Counted from the first letter of the stretch, positions 1-5,821 are shown. The stretch is 5,899 nt of DNA from an uncultured Clostridia bacterium (GCA_947174455.1 CAMWIZ010000063.1:1-5899), one strand, 5' to 3'. A program made the numbers and translations. The notes: generated by a model not told the origin, from the sequence alone.

Positions 1-1
1 T

Positions 2-331
2 GTAAGAATAAACTTCCGGCCGACACAGCTTTCGGGCGGGCAAAAACAGAGGGTTGCCATTGCCCGAGCAATATCCAACAGTCCGAAAATCCTCTTGGCA
101 GATGAGCCGACAGGTGCCCTTGACTCACGTTCAGGCGATCAGGTCATGGAGCTTTTTCGTCAGCTTAACAAGGAGGGCATGACTATCGTAATGATTACCC
201 ATGAAAAGGCAGTCGCAGACTGTGCAAACTCCACAGTGGTTATATATGACGGTGAGCTGTACTCTATGGAAGAATATGAGAACATTATTCAAGGCAAGAG
301 CAGCCATTTGGGAGGTCACAACAATGCGTAA
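2..331 (+). CDS. MacB-type ABC transporter ATP-binding protein, C-terminal part (5' truncated by window)
   Basis: This is the last 109 residues of an ABC ATPase that powers the adaptor and permease encoded just downstream. The open frame runs from base 2 without a start, so the N-terminal half with the Walker A and Q-loop lies outside the window; the family is usually about 225-250 residues. Visible motifs in order are the signature LSGGQKQR (bases 29-52), the Walker B stretch ILLADEP (89-109), the D-loop GALD and the H-loop histidine in ITHE (200-202). All catalytic elements of this half are intact, so the protein should be active. LSGGQ-K/Q-QR followed by ADEPTGALD is typical of the MacB/LolD/FtsE lipoprotein-and-peptide export branch. 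The short tail after the H-loop (MEEYENIIQG onward) is ordinary for Gram-positive members. The stop TAA overlaps the next start (ATGCGTAA), implying translational coupling. Substrate cannot be told from the sequence. Confidence 0.95.
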   Translation, partial: VRINFRPTQLSGGQKQRVAIARAISNSPKILLADEPTGALDSRSGDQVMELFRQLNKEGMTIVMITHEKAVADCANSTVVIYDGELYSMEEYENIIQGKSSHLGGHNNA

Positions 332-2165
332 AAAATTTAAGAAAAGGATTATAGTTATACCTCTGCTGTGTATTGGTATAGTCGGCGGTACGGCTGCTTA
401 TGGGATTAACCAATACAGAAACAGCAGCATGGCTAAAGTAGTGCCTGTATCTGAAATAGTTAATGACTGGGTGGCTGATAACACAAACTATGAAACCTCT
501 GCACAACTGAAAAAGGGCAGCACACAAAACGTTATGATTGACTCCGACCTAAAGGTAAGCGAGGTTCTTGTAAAGAAAGGGGATGTAGTTAATAAGGGAG
601 ATGCACTTATTAACTATGACACTGCTTCGCTTGAAATGAATGTTGAGGAGATTGAGAACAACATAAAAGCCATTGAAAATAATGAGAAAATTCAGAACAA
701 TGAGCTTGATATTCTTAGAAGACTTCAGCCGTCGGAAAACGCACCCCAGGAGCCTGACTATGAGCCGCCTGAGGAGCCGGATTATGATACCGACAGCACT
801 ACAGATACCGACACTTTTAAATACGAAAAAACGATAACAACAGAAACTAAGCCGATTAGCGGAGACGGAACTGCCGAGAATCCTTTTGTATTCACTGCCG
901 GCACAGATACTATTGTTGCAAGAAACTATATAGAATACCTTGCCGGAACATTTCCTCAGTATGACAGTCCGGCAGATGTTCCCGATGACGGCAGCGAACC
1001 GATAGACACCGACAATGGCGGCGACATGGTGGACACTGACAATACGGAACAAGTAAGAACCGACTGTAAATATGCGTTGATAAATGTGTACAGCAATGAC
1101 GGTATTCCTCTGTTTTCCCGTCAAATTGACGGTGACAAGATTAAGCAGGAAGAGATAGCCGACTGGAGCTGTGCTGACGGTGTTTCTGTTAAGGAGGACG
1201 GCTCTGTAGTTTTCGGAGTTCCGTCAGTTGGGTTTGCTTCGTTCCTAATGGGCGGCAGTGCGTTGCCGAGCGACGGATTCCCCACCGATACAGATTTTAT
1301 GGACGGTATGGGAAATTTTGATTTTCCCGATGACCTTGATTATCCTGACTCGTACTCCGAACCGGAATCAAACAACGTGACGTCAACCAGCGGGGAGCTT
1401 TCCCTTAATGATAATTACGTTTACTCCCAGGAAGAGCTTAAAAATATGATTACCGAGCATGAAAATAAGATTCAGTCGCTTGGACTTGAAAAAAAGCAAG
1501 CGAATATAGATTTAACAAAGGCAAAGAAAAGGCTGGAAAACGGCTCTGAAAACGCTTCCATTAGCGGTACGGTTACGTTTGTTGCCGAGTCTGAAAAAAG
1601 TTTAGCCAAGAACGGTGCATACGTTATTATAACAAGCGACAACGGCGTAAGCGTTATGAGTGAAATAAGTGAGTTTGATTTAGACAAAATTGATTTGGAC
1701 ATGCAGGTTAATCTAATCAACTATGCTGACTATAGCCAGTACACCGGTGTAATAACAGAAATAGGCGATACTCCTAACGAAAATACAAACACTACAACAT
1801 CCTTCTATAACTTTACGGTTGCCGTTGAGGGTGATTTGGATATTACCGAAGATGATTATATAAACGTGTCTATTCCGGACAAAGTAGTTTCTGATGAAAA
1901 TTCTGAGAATGACAGCGGCACCATTATCATTGAAGTTCCTTTCATCAGAGAGGAAAACGGAAAGTATTTTGTTATGGTTGCAGATGAAAACGATACCATT
2001 GTAAAACGTTACATTACACTTGGAAAATGGTATTACGGTCATTATGTTGAAATTAAGTCGGGTTTGTATTATGAAGAAGAAATAGCGCTTCCGTATGGCA
2101 ATGTAAAAGAGGGCATGCCTGTAAATCATGTCAGATACCAAGACTTATACGGTATGTTTTTCTGA
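324..2165 (+). CDS. MacA/HlyD-type efflux adaptor (membrane fusion protein) with a large acidic insertion in its coiled-coil hairpin
   Basis: This 613-residue, single-pass extracytoplasmic adaptor links the ABC ATPase/permease pair to its substrate. ATG 324 is chosen because GGAGG at 311-315 sits 8 bases upstream; the frame is open back to 201 but that part lies inside the ATPase gene. Residues 1-8 are basic and about 9-27 form a membrane anchor. The first lipoyl half-motif is at about 75-100 (KKGD at 84-87, then NKGD). Coiled-coil helix 1 spans about 101-134 and helix 2 about 367-405. The second lipoyl half begins at SGTVTFV (414-420), followed by a beta-barrel and a membrane-proximal domain from about 533 (TIIIEVP) to the end. 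Between the helices, residues 135-366 are an Asp/Glu/Pro/Thr-rich insertion with EPDY and DTD repeats, a segment GDGTAENPFVF near 180-190, and the only two extracellular cysteines (C248, C283). Adaptors without such an insertion are usually about 350-450 residues. Family assignment is firm; the insertion's role is unknown. Confidence 0.92.
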   Translation: MRKKFKKRIIVIPLLCIGIVGGTAAYGINQYRNSSMAKVVPVSEIVNDWVADNTNYETSAQLKKGSTQNVMIDSDLKVSEVLVKKGDVVNKGDALINYDTASLEMNVEEIENNIKAIENNEKIQNNELDILRRLQPSENAPQEPDYEPPEEPDYDTDSTTDTDTFKYEKTITTETKPISGDGTAENPFVFTAGTDTIVARNYIEYLAGTFPQYDSPADVPDDGSEPIDTDNGGDMVDTDNTEQVRTDCKYALINVYSNDGIPLFSRQIDGDKIKQEEIADWSCADGVSVKEDGSVVFGVPSVGFASFLMGGSALPSDGFPTDTDFMDGMGNFDFPDDLDYPDSYSEPESNNVTSTSGELSLNDNYVYSQEELKNMITEHENKIQSLGLEKKQANIDLTKAKKRLENGSENASISGTVTFVAESEKSLAKNGAYVIITSDNGVSVMSEISEFDLDKIDLDMQVNLINYADYSQYTGVITEIGDTPNENTNTTTSFYNFTVAVEGDLDITEDDYINVSIPDKVVSDENSENDSGTIIIEVPFIREENGKYFVMVADENDTIVKRYITLGKWYYGHYVEIKSGLYYEEEIALPYGNVKEGMPVNHVRYQDLYGMFF

Positions 2166-2186
2166 TAGGAATGAGGTGAATATGTT

Positions 2187-3437
2187 ATGATAGAAAATAT
2201 AAGATTGTCAATTAAGGGCATTTTATCCCACAAAATGCGTTCTGTACTTACCATGCTGGGTATTATCATAGGTATATCCTCAATAATTGCTATTGTTGCA
2301 ATTATAAACGGTGCAAGCGAGCAGCTTAAAAACGGCCTTGTAGGTGGCGGTGATAATTTGGTTACTATCGCACTGTACAGTCAGGAGGACAGCTACAGCC
2401 CATATGACACACACTGGAACGGTAAGATAGAGGGTCTTTCTACCATTTCTCAGGACAGTATAGACATGACGAAGAATATTGAAAATGTTGTGGACGCAAC
2501 TCCGTTTTATTTTTCGGAATATTCCTTTGATGTGTCAAGAAACAGTGTAAATTCAACCATGTCAGTTTACGGAATTAATTCAGATTATTTAAGGATTGCA
2601 GGTCTTGAGTTGGTGAAGGGAAGACTGTTTTCGCAGAGTGACTTTGATAAAAGACACAATGTAGCAATAGTTGACTCCCGTGGTTCTGCCTCTCTTTTTG
2701 GAAACGAAGATCCTATCGGTAAAACTATTACCATTAACGATGAGATTTTTGTTGTAGTCGGTGTGACAGATACACCAAAGGACTTAGACTCCATAAATTC
2801 ACTGTCCGACTACTACACCGTTATTGGTTATTCGATGGCAGGTATCTATATTCCCTCAACTGTATGGCAGGGGGTTGCAGGCTATGATGACATACAGAGT
2901 ATATTGATTAAGTCAAGCAACTCTGACAGTTTGGCAGCCATAGGCACACAGGCAGCAGAGATACTAAATGCAAATGTTATGGTTAGCGGCTATGAATACA
3001 AATCAACATCGCTAACAGATGATATGGCAGAGCTTGAACAAATCACAGGTGTAATATCAATACTTCTTGTAGGAATCGCAAGTATTGCATTGGTTGTAGG
3101 CGGTATAGGTGTTATGAACATCATGCTTGTTTCCGTAACGGAGAGAACCAAGGAGATTGGTCTTAAAAAGGCCATCGGTGCAAAGAAAGGCAAAATACTT
3201 GCACAGTTTTTGACAGAAGCAGTTGTTCTTACAAGCTTGGGCGGTGTGCTGGGTGTTCTTATAGGTGCACTGCTGGCTTACGGTATAGGTATGGTCGTTG
3301 AATTGCCTGTATACATCAGTGCAACGTCAGTAGCAGTATCGGTAGCGTTCTCCATGGGTGTAGGTATTATCTTCGGTCTTGTACCGTCGGTTAAGGCATC
3401 TAAACTTGATCCTATAGTTGCACTGAGATATGAATAA
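2187..3437 (+). CDS. MacB/FtsX-type ABC transporter permease
   Basis: This is the 416-residue membrane subunit of the exporter. ATG 2187 follows GAGGTGA (2173-2179) by 7 bases; another ATG at 2182 runs into a stop after one codon. The layout is the four-helix MacB fold: TM1 about 20-41 after the amphipathic start MIENIRLSIKGILSHKMRS, an extracytoplasmic domain about 42-285, TM2 about 287-315, the cytoplasmic coupling segment SVTERTKEIGLKKAIGAKKG (316-335), TM3 about 345-370 and TM4 about 380-400. It ends with the family-typical tail VKASKLDPIVALRYE. The extracytoplasmic part contains the usual MacB_PCD elements: YGINSDYLRIAGLELVKGRLF, a FG(N)EDPIGKTI turn and a VVGV strand. MacB-type permeases work as dimers that transmit ATPase movement across the membrane to drive substrate release or efflux rather than forming a classical channel. 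The gene lies 21 bases after the adaptor gene and ends the operon. Family call is secure; substrate (peptide, macrolide, lipoprotein) is not determinable. Confidence 0.95.
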   Translation: MIENIRLSIKGILSHKMRSVLTMLGIIIGISSIIAIVAIINGASEQLKNGLVGGGDNLVTIALYSQEDSYSPYDTHWNGKIEGLSTISQDSIDMTKNIENVVDATPFYFSEYSFDVSRNSVNSTMSVYGINSDYLRIAGLELVKGRLFSQSDFDKRHNVAIVDSRGSASLFGNEDPIGKTITINDEIFVVVGVTDTPKDLDSINSLSDYYTVIGYSMAGIYIPSTVWQGVAGYDDIQSILIKSSNSDSLAAIGTQAAEILNANVMVSGYEYKSTSLTDDMAELEQITGVISILLVGIASIALVVGGIGVMNIMLVSVTERTKEIGLKKAIGAKKGKILAQFLTEAVVLTSLGGVLGVLIGALLAYGIGMVVELPVYISATSVAVSVAFSMGVGIIFGLVPSVKASKLDPIVALRYE

Positions 3438-3468
3438 ATAATAACATTCCCTGTATTTAATTATGCAG

Positions 3469-3506
3469 CAAAAATCGTACAGTCGTTGTTGACTGTACGA
3501 TTTTTG
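3469..3506 (+). terminator. Rho-independent terminator of the ABC exporter operon
   Basis: A perfect inverted repeat pairs 3469-3484 with 3491-3506 (16 bp, core ATCGTACAGTC/GACTGTACGAT) around a 6-base loop GTTGTT. The 3' arm ends in TTTTTG and is followed by TTTT, giving a T-rich tail. It begins 31 bases after the permease stop. The 5' arm starts with an A-run, so the element could also stop transcription on the other strand, although no - strand gene is visible that would need it. Confidence 0.88.
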
Positions 3507-3525
3507 TTTTGATGTGGACATTTGA

Positions 3526-3603
3526 AATATTGTAGAACAATACGGATGTAATTCGATATAATTCACAAAAACATCCTCCTAATATTGTGAATACGGCACA
3601 ATA
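3526..3603. repeat. Two TATTGT-type dyads upstream of the promoter (possible operator sites)
   Basis: The first dyad is TATTGT-AGA-ACAATA (3528-3542). The second is TATTGTG-N7-CACAATA (3583-3589 with 3597-3603). Both left half-sites belong to the same 8-mer AATATTGT (3526-3533 and 3581-3588), and both are followed shortly by ATACGG, so the two sites also look like an imperfect direct repeat. A further pair, ATTCACAA (3561-3568) and TTGTGAAT (3585-3592), overlaps the second site. They lie 35-110 bases upstream of the -35 box, a place where regulator binding is plausible. The symmetry is seen in the sequence; the operator role is inference, and AT-rich DNA gives such dyads by chance. Confidence 0.4.
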
Positions 3604-3637
3604 ATATAGAAGATACGAATAAATGTTCCAATAACTA

Positions 3638-3666
3638 TTGATTTTTCAGAACATTAGTACTATAAT
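3638..3666 (+). promoter_or_regulatory. Sigma-A-type promoter for the small regulatory unit
   Basis: The -35 box TTGATT (3638-3643) and the perfect -10 box TATAAT (3661-3666) are separated by an ideal 17-base spacer. Transcription would begin near 3673. It lies after the operon terminator and is the only strong + strand promoter seen before the 78-residue gene, so it probably drives everything from there to the terminator at 4605-4646. Confidence 0.7.
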
Positions 3667-3862
3667 ATAAGTAAAGCAAATATTTGTTTGATACATGAGT
3701 TCGAGCGTGATAGGGGGACAAATGTAGTTTGGTACATTATAAATAAGATGAGCAAACTTCATTTTGGCAGTACCGCATTATTACAGTACACAGGTTATAC
3801 AGATGTATGCTTGGTAAGATTTGCAATCATATCAATAATACGTCAAGGGGAGTTTCAAAGGT

Positions 3863-3952
3863 ATGACGAAAAATGTGCAGACAGAATACGTAACAAGCCA
3901 CAATACGGTAACGGTGGGGTACTGCCTTTATATATCACTCTTAAAAAATTAA
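3863..3952 (+). CDS. Small ORF, 29 residues, unknown function
   Basis: ATG 3863 is preceded by AAGGGGAG (3845-3852, 10 bases away) and a closer AAAGG, so translation is plausible. The peptide starts MTKNVQTEYV and ends with the fairly hydrophobic stretch TVTVGYCLYISLLKN. It stops at TAA 3950-3952, 30 bases before the next start. It lies in the leader of the 78-residue gene and could be a small protein or a leader peptide that couples translation to downstream expression. I do not recognise a family. It is too short for coding statistics, so the call rests on the ribosome binding site and placement only. Confidence 0.4.
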   Translation: MTKNVQTEYVTSHNTVTVGYCLYISLLKN

Positions 3953-3958
3953 TAAAAT

Positions 3959-3978
3959 GCCGAAAATCGGCGGGAGGT
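3959..3978 (+). promoter_or_regulatory. GC hairpin abutting a strong ribosome binding site
   Basis: GCCGA (3959-3963) pairs perfectly with TCGGC (3967-3971) across an AAA loop. The very next base begins GGGAGGT (3972-3978), the ribosome binding site for the TTG start at 3983. A hairpin directly upstream can affect ribosome loading or protect the site; no T-tract follows, so it is not a terminator. The structure is visible, its function is inferred. Confidence 0.45.
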
Positions 3979-3982
3979 AAAA

Positions 3983-4219
3983 TTGAGTTATACTGATTAT
4001 TTAAACTGGGCGGAGGAATATAAGCAGCAGGAAATTATACTGGACAGGAAGCTTGACGAACGAAAAAGAAAAAATAAAAAGCTTACCTTTGACCAAATTG
4101 TATGCCTTGAACAAGGCACAAGGGAACTGTATGCCATGAAGCTTGAGTGCAGACGCATTGCGGGTATACTGGAGCGTAAGGCACATTCTATAAGGGAGCG
4201 TGAATACTGTGAGGCATAA
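3983..4219 (+). CDS. Hypothetical 78-residue charged helical protein, partner gene of the sigma-like protein
   Basis: The start is TTG 3983, chosen because GGGAGGT (3972-3978) lies 4 bases upstream and the next in-frame ATG comes far into the protein. The product begins MSYTDYLNWAEEYKQQEIIL and is rich in Lys, Arg and Glu with regularly spaced Leu/Ile, which suggests two or three alpha helices or a short coiled coil. No membrane segment, signal peptide, metal site or catalytic motif is visible. The end (LERKAHSIREREYCEA) overlaps the start of the sigma-like gene, so the two are probably co-translated and may act together, for example as a partner or modulator of the DNA-binding protein. That partnership is inference from gene order. 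I do not recognise a named family, though small helical proteins next to lone region 4 proteins are, to my knowledge, common in Clostridia mobile and accessory DNA. Confidence 0.75.
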   Translation: MSYTDYLNWAEEYKQQEIILDRKLDERKRKNKKLTFDQIVCLEQGTRELYAMKLECRRIAGILERKAHSIREREYCEA

Positions 4220-4499
4220 GCTTGTGTCACTGGACAGCTGCATGGGAGGTAAGTTTTTTGAAGCATCCATGTCATCGGGACAGGATAACAGAAAAAACAT
4301 AGCAAAAATGAAAAAACTGTTGTGTAAGGCGATAAACTTGAATCTTACACAACGGCAAAGGGAGTGCGTAATGCTCTATTACATGGAAAACAAAAAAATT
4401 TCGGAAATTGCAGCGGAACTAAATCTTGATAAATCAACGGTGTCAAGGCATCTGTCATCTGCAAGAAAAAAACTGAAATCATTGAACGCATTGATTTAA
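4209..4499 (+). CDS. Sigma-70 region 4-like helix-turn-helix protein (lone domain)
   Basis: This 96-residue protein is probably a DNA-binding transcription regulator. Residues about 46-92 match sigma-70 region 4: LTQRQRECVMLYYMENKKIS (46-65), then a helix-turn-helix EIAAELNLDKSTVSRHLSSA (66-85) with a basic end. Region 2, needed for -10 recognition and core binding in true sigma factors, is absent, and the first 35 residues have no clear domain. It therefore cannot be a complete sigma factor; it may be a repressor/activator, or one half of a split sigma system. The start is uncertain: GTG 4209 has GGGAG (4194-4198) 10 bases upstream, GTG 4224 has GAGG (4211-4214) 9 bases upstream, and GTG 4200 lies too close to GGGAG. 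From 4209 the gene overlaps its neighbour's stop by 11 bases, which suggests translational coupling. A convergent hydrolase gene follows. Confidence 0.82.
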   Translation: MRHKLVSLDSCMGGKFFEASMSSGQDNRKNIAKMKKLLCKAINLNLTQRQRECVMLYYMENKKISEIAAELNLDKSTVSRHLSSARKKLKSLNALI

Positions 4500-4517
4500 T
4501 ACGTTATTTTGCTGCAA

Positions 4518-4540
4518 TGCAAAGCCTGTTAAGCTTTGCA
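4518..4540. repeat. Stem-loop after the sigma-like gene
   Basis: TGCAAAGC (4518-4525) pairs with GCTTTGCA (4533-4540) across a 7-base loop CTGTTAA, 18 bases after the sigma-like stop codon. No T-run follows, so it is not a standard terminator; the real terminator lies at 4605-4646. It might stabilise the 3' end of the message. The rest of 4500-4604 shows nothing else recognisable. Confidence 0.4.
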
Positions 4541-4604
4541 GAACCACAAGAAAAGCTTGGTCGAAACTTCATAAACTGCACAGGCGAGATATAAATATAA
4601 TAAA

Positions 4605-4646
4605 AGCACCAAATCAAACCCATTAAATTCGGCTTGATTTGGTGCT
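4605..4646. terminator. Bidirectional terminator between convergent genes
   Basis: AGCACCAAATCAA (4605-4617) pairs perfectly with TTGATTTGGTGCT (4634-4646); one A/C mismatch and two further C-G pairs close a 10-base loop. On the + strand it is followed by ATGTTTTTAT, and on the - strand by TTTTATTATA, so each strand has a T-rich tail. It ends 6 bases before the hydrolase stop codon (TAA, 4655-4653 on the - strand) and about 105 bases after the sigma-like gene, serving both. Confidence 0.88.
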
Positions 4647-4652
4647 ATGTTT

Positions 4653-5762
4653 TTATCTTACAAGTGCAACGGTGGTTCGTTTTTCCCAGTCGTTGTCGGT
4701 TATAATGGTTGCCTCTAAGCTGCTGAGGTTATATATTACGGAGTATTGCAGCTTTTTTGAAGATGCTACGTCTTCCAAAAGTGAGAAGGCATCGTCTATA
4801 TCCATTATGCCACTGTTATTGTACAGAATATCAGCCATGAGGTCATACCTGATGTAACAACTGTACTCACTGTCATACGCACTTGTTGATGCGTTGATAA
4901 GCCAGCTTTTATACTCGTCAAAGTAAACGTAACCGTCCTCGTCAAATACTTCTTCCTCGTTGTTGAAGTTGCTTGCTATCTGATAACTTTTGTCATTTTC
5001 AATGACGTGCATTTCTCCGTCAATAAATTCTATCAAGGCACTGTTTCCGTCCTTGTCACATACAAGGAAATGTACCATCATACTTGTGTCAAAATATATG
5101 TTGTAATTGTCAATTAAGCTTACTGCACTGTCTATTGAATCTGCATAGTCAAGTACAAGCCTTATAACGGAATATGCGTTTATACAGCTTACTCCGTCCT
5201 CCTTTTGTTTACGTGAGAAATTTACCTGAAGCATTGAAATGGAAATTCCCTTTTCATTCATGCCGTCCGTGGGGAAGTAGGGGGCTGCCAATGGTTTTAA
5301 ATCGTAACGTTTAGGTTTGCTTTCATTGTTGTATCCAATGCAGTTTAAGTTTACTGCCGAAACAGACCTGAAAGCATCGTTGGGACTCGTCACGACAAGC
5401 ATAACAGGATTGGGCGTGTTGTCGTAATTTCTTGCATGATAACGACTGCCGTCACTTCCCTTTGCTGTAAAGGCTGAGCAGGCGTCATTGTTGTAGCTGG
5501 AAGCGGGTCCGATATTTATTTTGTTTCCGAATAAATTGTTGATATAGCTGTAGTAATCGTTGTTGTTGTCAGCACCTCTTTGCAGGAATTCATCAAAGCT
5601 GTAGTCGGAGAAATACTCCATGGTGTAAAGGTTTGTCCCCTCTACCAAGCTCATAGACAGCAGTGTTCTGATTTCATTAAAATACATTATTCCCACACAA
5701 GCTACGGCTAACACAACAAGCATTGGTACAACGTACGATATAATTCTCAGTGCTTTTTTCAT
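4653..5762 (-). CDS. Membrane-anchored choloylglycine hydrolase/C45-type linear amide C-N hydrolase
   Basis: This 369-residue Ntn-hydrolase-superfamily protein should cleave (or transfer) an acyl group at a linear amide bond. The start at 5762 has GGAGGGG 4-6 bases upstream. Residues 1-7 are basic and about 8-27 form a membrane segment, so the catalytic part should be outside the cell. C95 heads CSAFTAKGSDGSRYHARNYD, and spacing to R111 and D114 equals Cys2-Arg18-Asp21 of bile salt hydrolases. The remaining active-site residues are recognisable as N181 (GMNEKGISISMLQVNF, Asn82 equivalent), N265 (QIASNF, Asn175) and R305 (YIRYDL, Arg228). Unlike classic bile salt hydrolases, whose Cys is residue 2, here 94 residues precede it. 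If Cys95 must become N-terminal, cleavage A94/C95 would release an enzyme of 275 residues, a little shorter than usual bile salt hydrolases. Candidate substrates are conjugated bile salts, N-acyl amino acids, N-acyl homoserine lactones or penicillin-like amides; none can be chosen. The gene is monocistronic and convergent to the sigma-like gene. Confidence 0.88.
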   Translation of the reverse strand: MKKALRIISYVVPMLVVLAVACVGIMYFNEIRTLLSMSLVEGTNLYTMEYFSDYSFDEFLQRGADNNNDYYSYINNLFGNKINIGPASSYNNDACSAFTAKGSDGSRYHARNYDNTPNPVMLVVTSPNDAFRSVSAVNLNCIGYNNESKPKRYDLKPLAAPYFPTDGMNEKGISISMLQVNFSRKQKEDGVSCINAYSVIRLVLDYADSIDSAVSLIDNYNIYFDTSMMVHFLVCDKDGNSALIEFIDGEMHVIENDKSYQIASNFNNEEEVFDEDGYVYFDEYKSWLINASTSAYDSEYSCYIRYDLMADILYNNSGIMDIDDAFSLLEDVASSKKLQYSVIYNLSSLEATIITDNDWEKRTTVALVR

Positions 5763-5792
5763 GTTACCCCTCCGTAAACAACGGTCAAGTAC

Positions 5793-5821
5793 ATTATACT
5801 ATATAAGAGGCAAAAAGGCAA
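5793..5821 (-). promoter_or_regulatory. Sigma-A-type promoter of the hydrolase gene
   Basis: Read on the - strand, TTGCCT (5821-5816) and a perfect TATAAT (5798-5793) are 17 bases apart. Transcription would start near 5786, giving a leader of about 25 bases before the ATG at 5762, with GGAGGGG in between. No other gene is seen between this promoter and the window end; 5822-5899 is AT-rich and holds nothing I can support. Confidence 0.65.

Larger units (their letters stand above)
3507..3982 (+). other. Intergenic/leader region of the small regulatory unit
   Basis: These roughly 475 bases contain no conventional gene. The first part (3507-3637) is AT-rich and carries TATTGT-type dyads. A promoter lies at 3638-3666, so transcripts should start near 3673 and carry a leader of about 310 bases before the TTG at 3983. 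The leader holds a 29-residue ORF with its own ribosome binding site (3863-3952), a possible 10-codon ORF from ATG 3695 to TAG 3725, and a short GC hairpin touching the ribosome binding site of the next gene. A 102-codon open frame (3688-3996) crosses the region but lacks a ribosome binding site. No known riboswitch was recognised by eye. Confidence 0.6.

Noticed and set aside
201..323. A longer N-terminus for the adaptor, extending the frame back to ATG 201
   Set aside because: The extra 41 codons lie wholly inside the ATPase gene, whereas ATG 324 has GGAGG 8 bases upstream and begins with the expected basic residues and membrane anchor.
549..1124. A 191-codon - strand open frame opposite the adaptor gene
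   Set aside because: It is antisense to a gene with clear domain structure, has no ribosome binding site logic or family resemblance, and reflects complement of Asp/Glu-rich codons.
3327..3566. A 79-codon - strand open frame covering the permease end and operon terminator
   Set aside because: It runs through the terminator hairpin and into the permease coding sequence, with no family resemblance.
3688..3996. A 102-codon open frame on the + strand across the cassette leader
   Set aside because: It begins with TTG and has no ribosome binding site there or at its internal ATG 3748, runs past the well-supported TTG start at 3983, and the peptide shows no recognisable domain. It is kept only as a remote possibility.
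4209..4499. Calling the region 4 protein a complete ECF or sigma-70 factor
   Set aside because: Only region 4 is present; no region 2 sequence occurs in the protein or in the neighbouring 78-residue gene.
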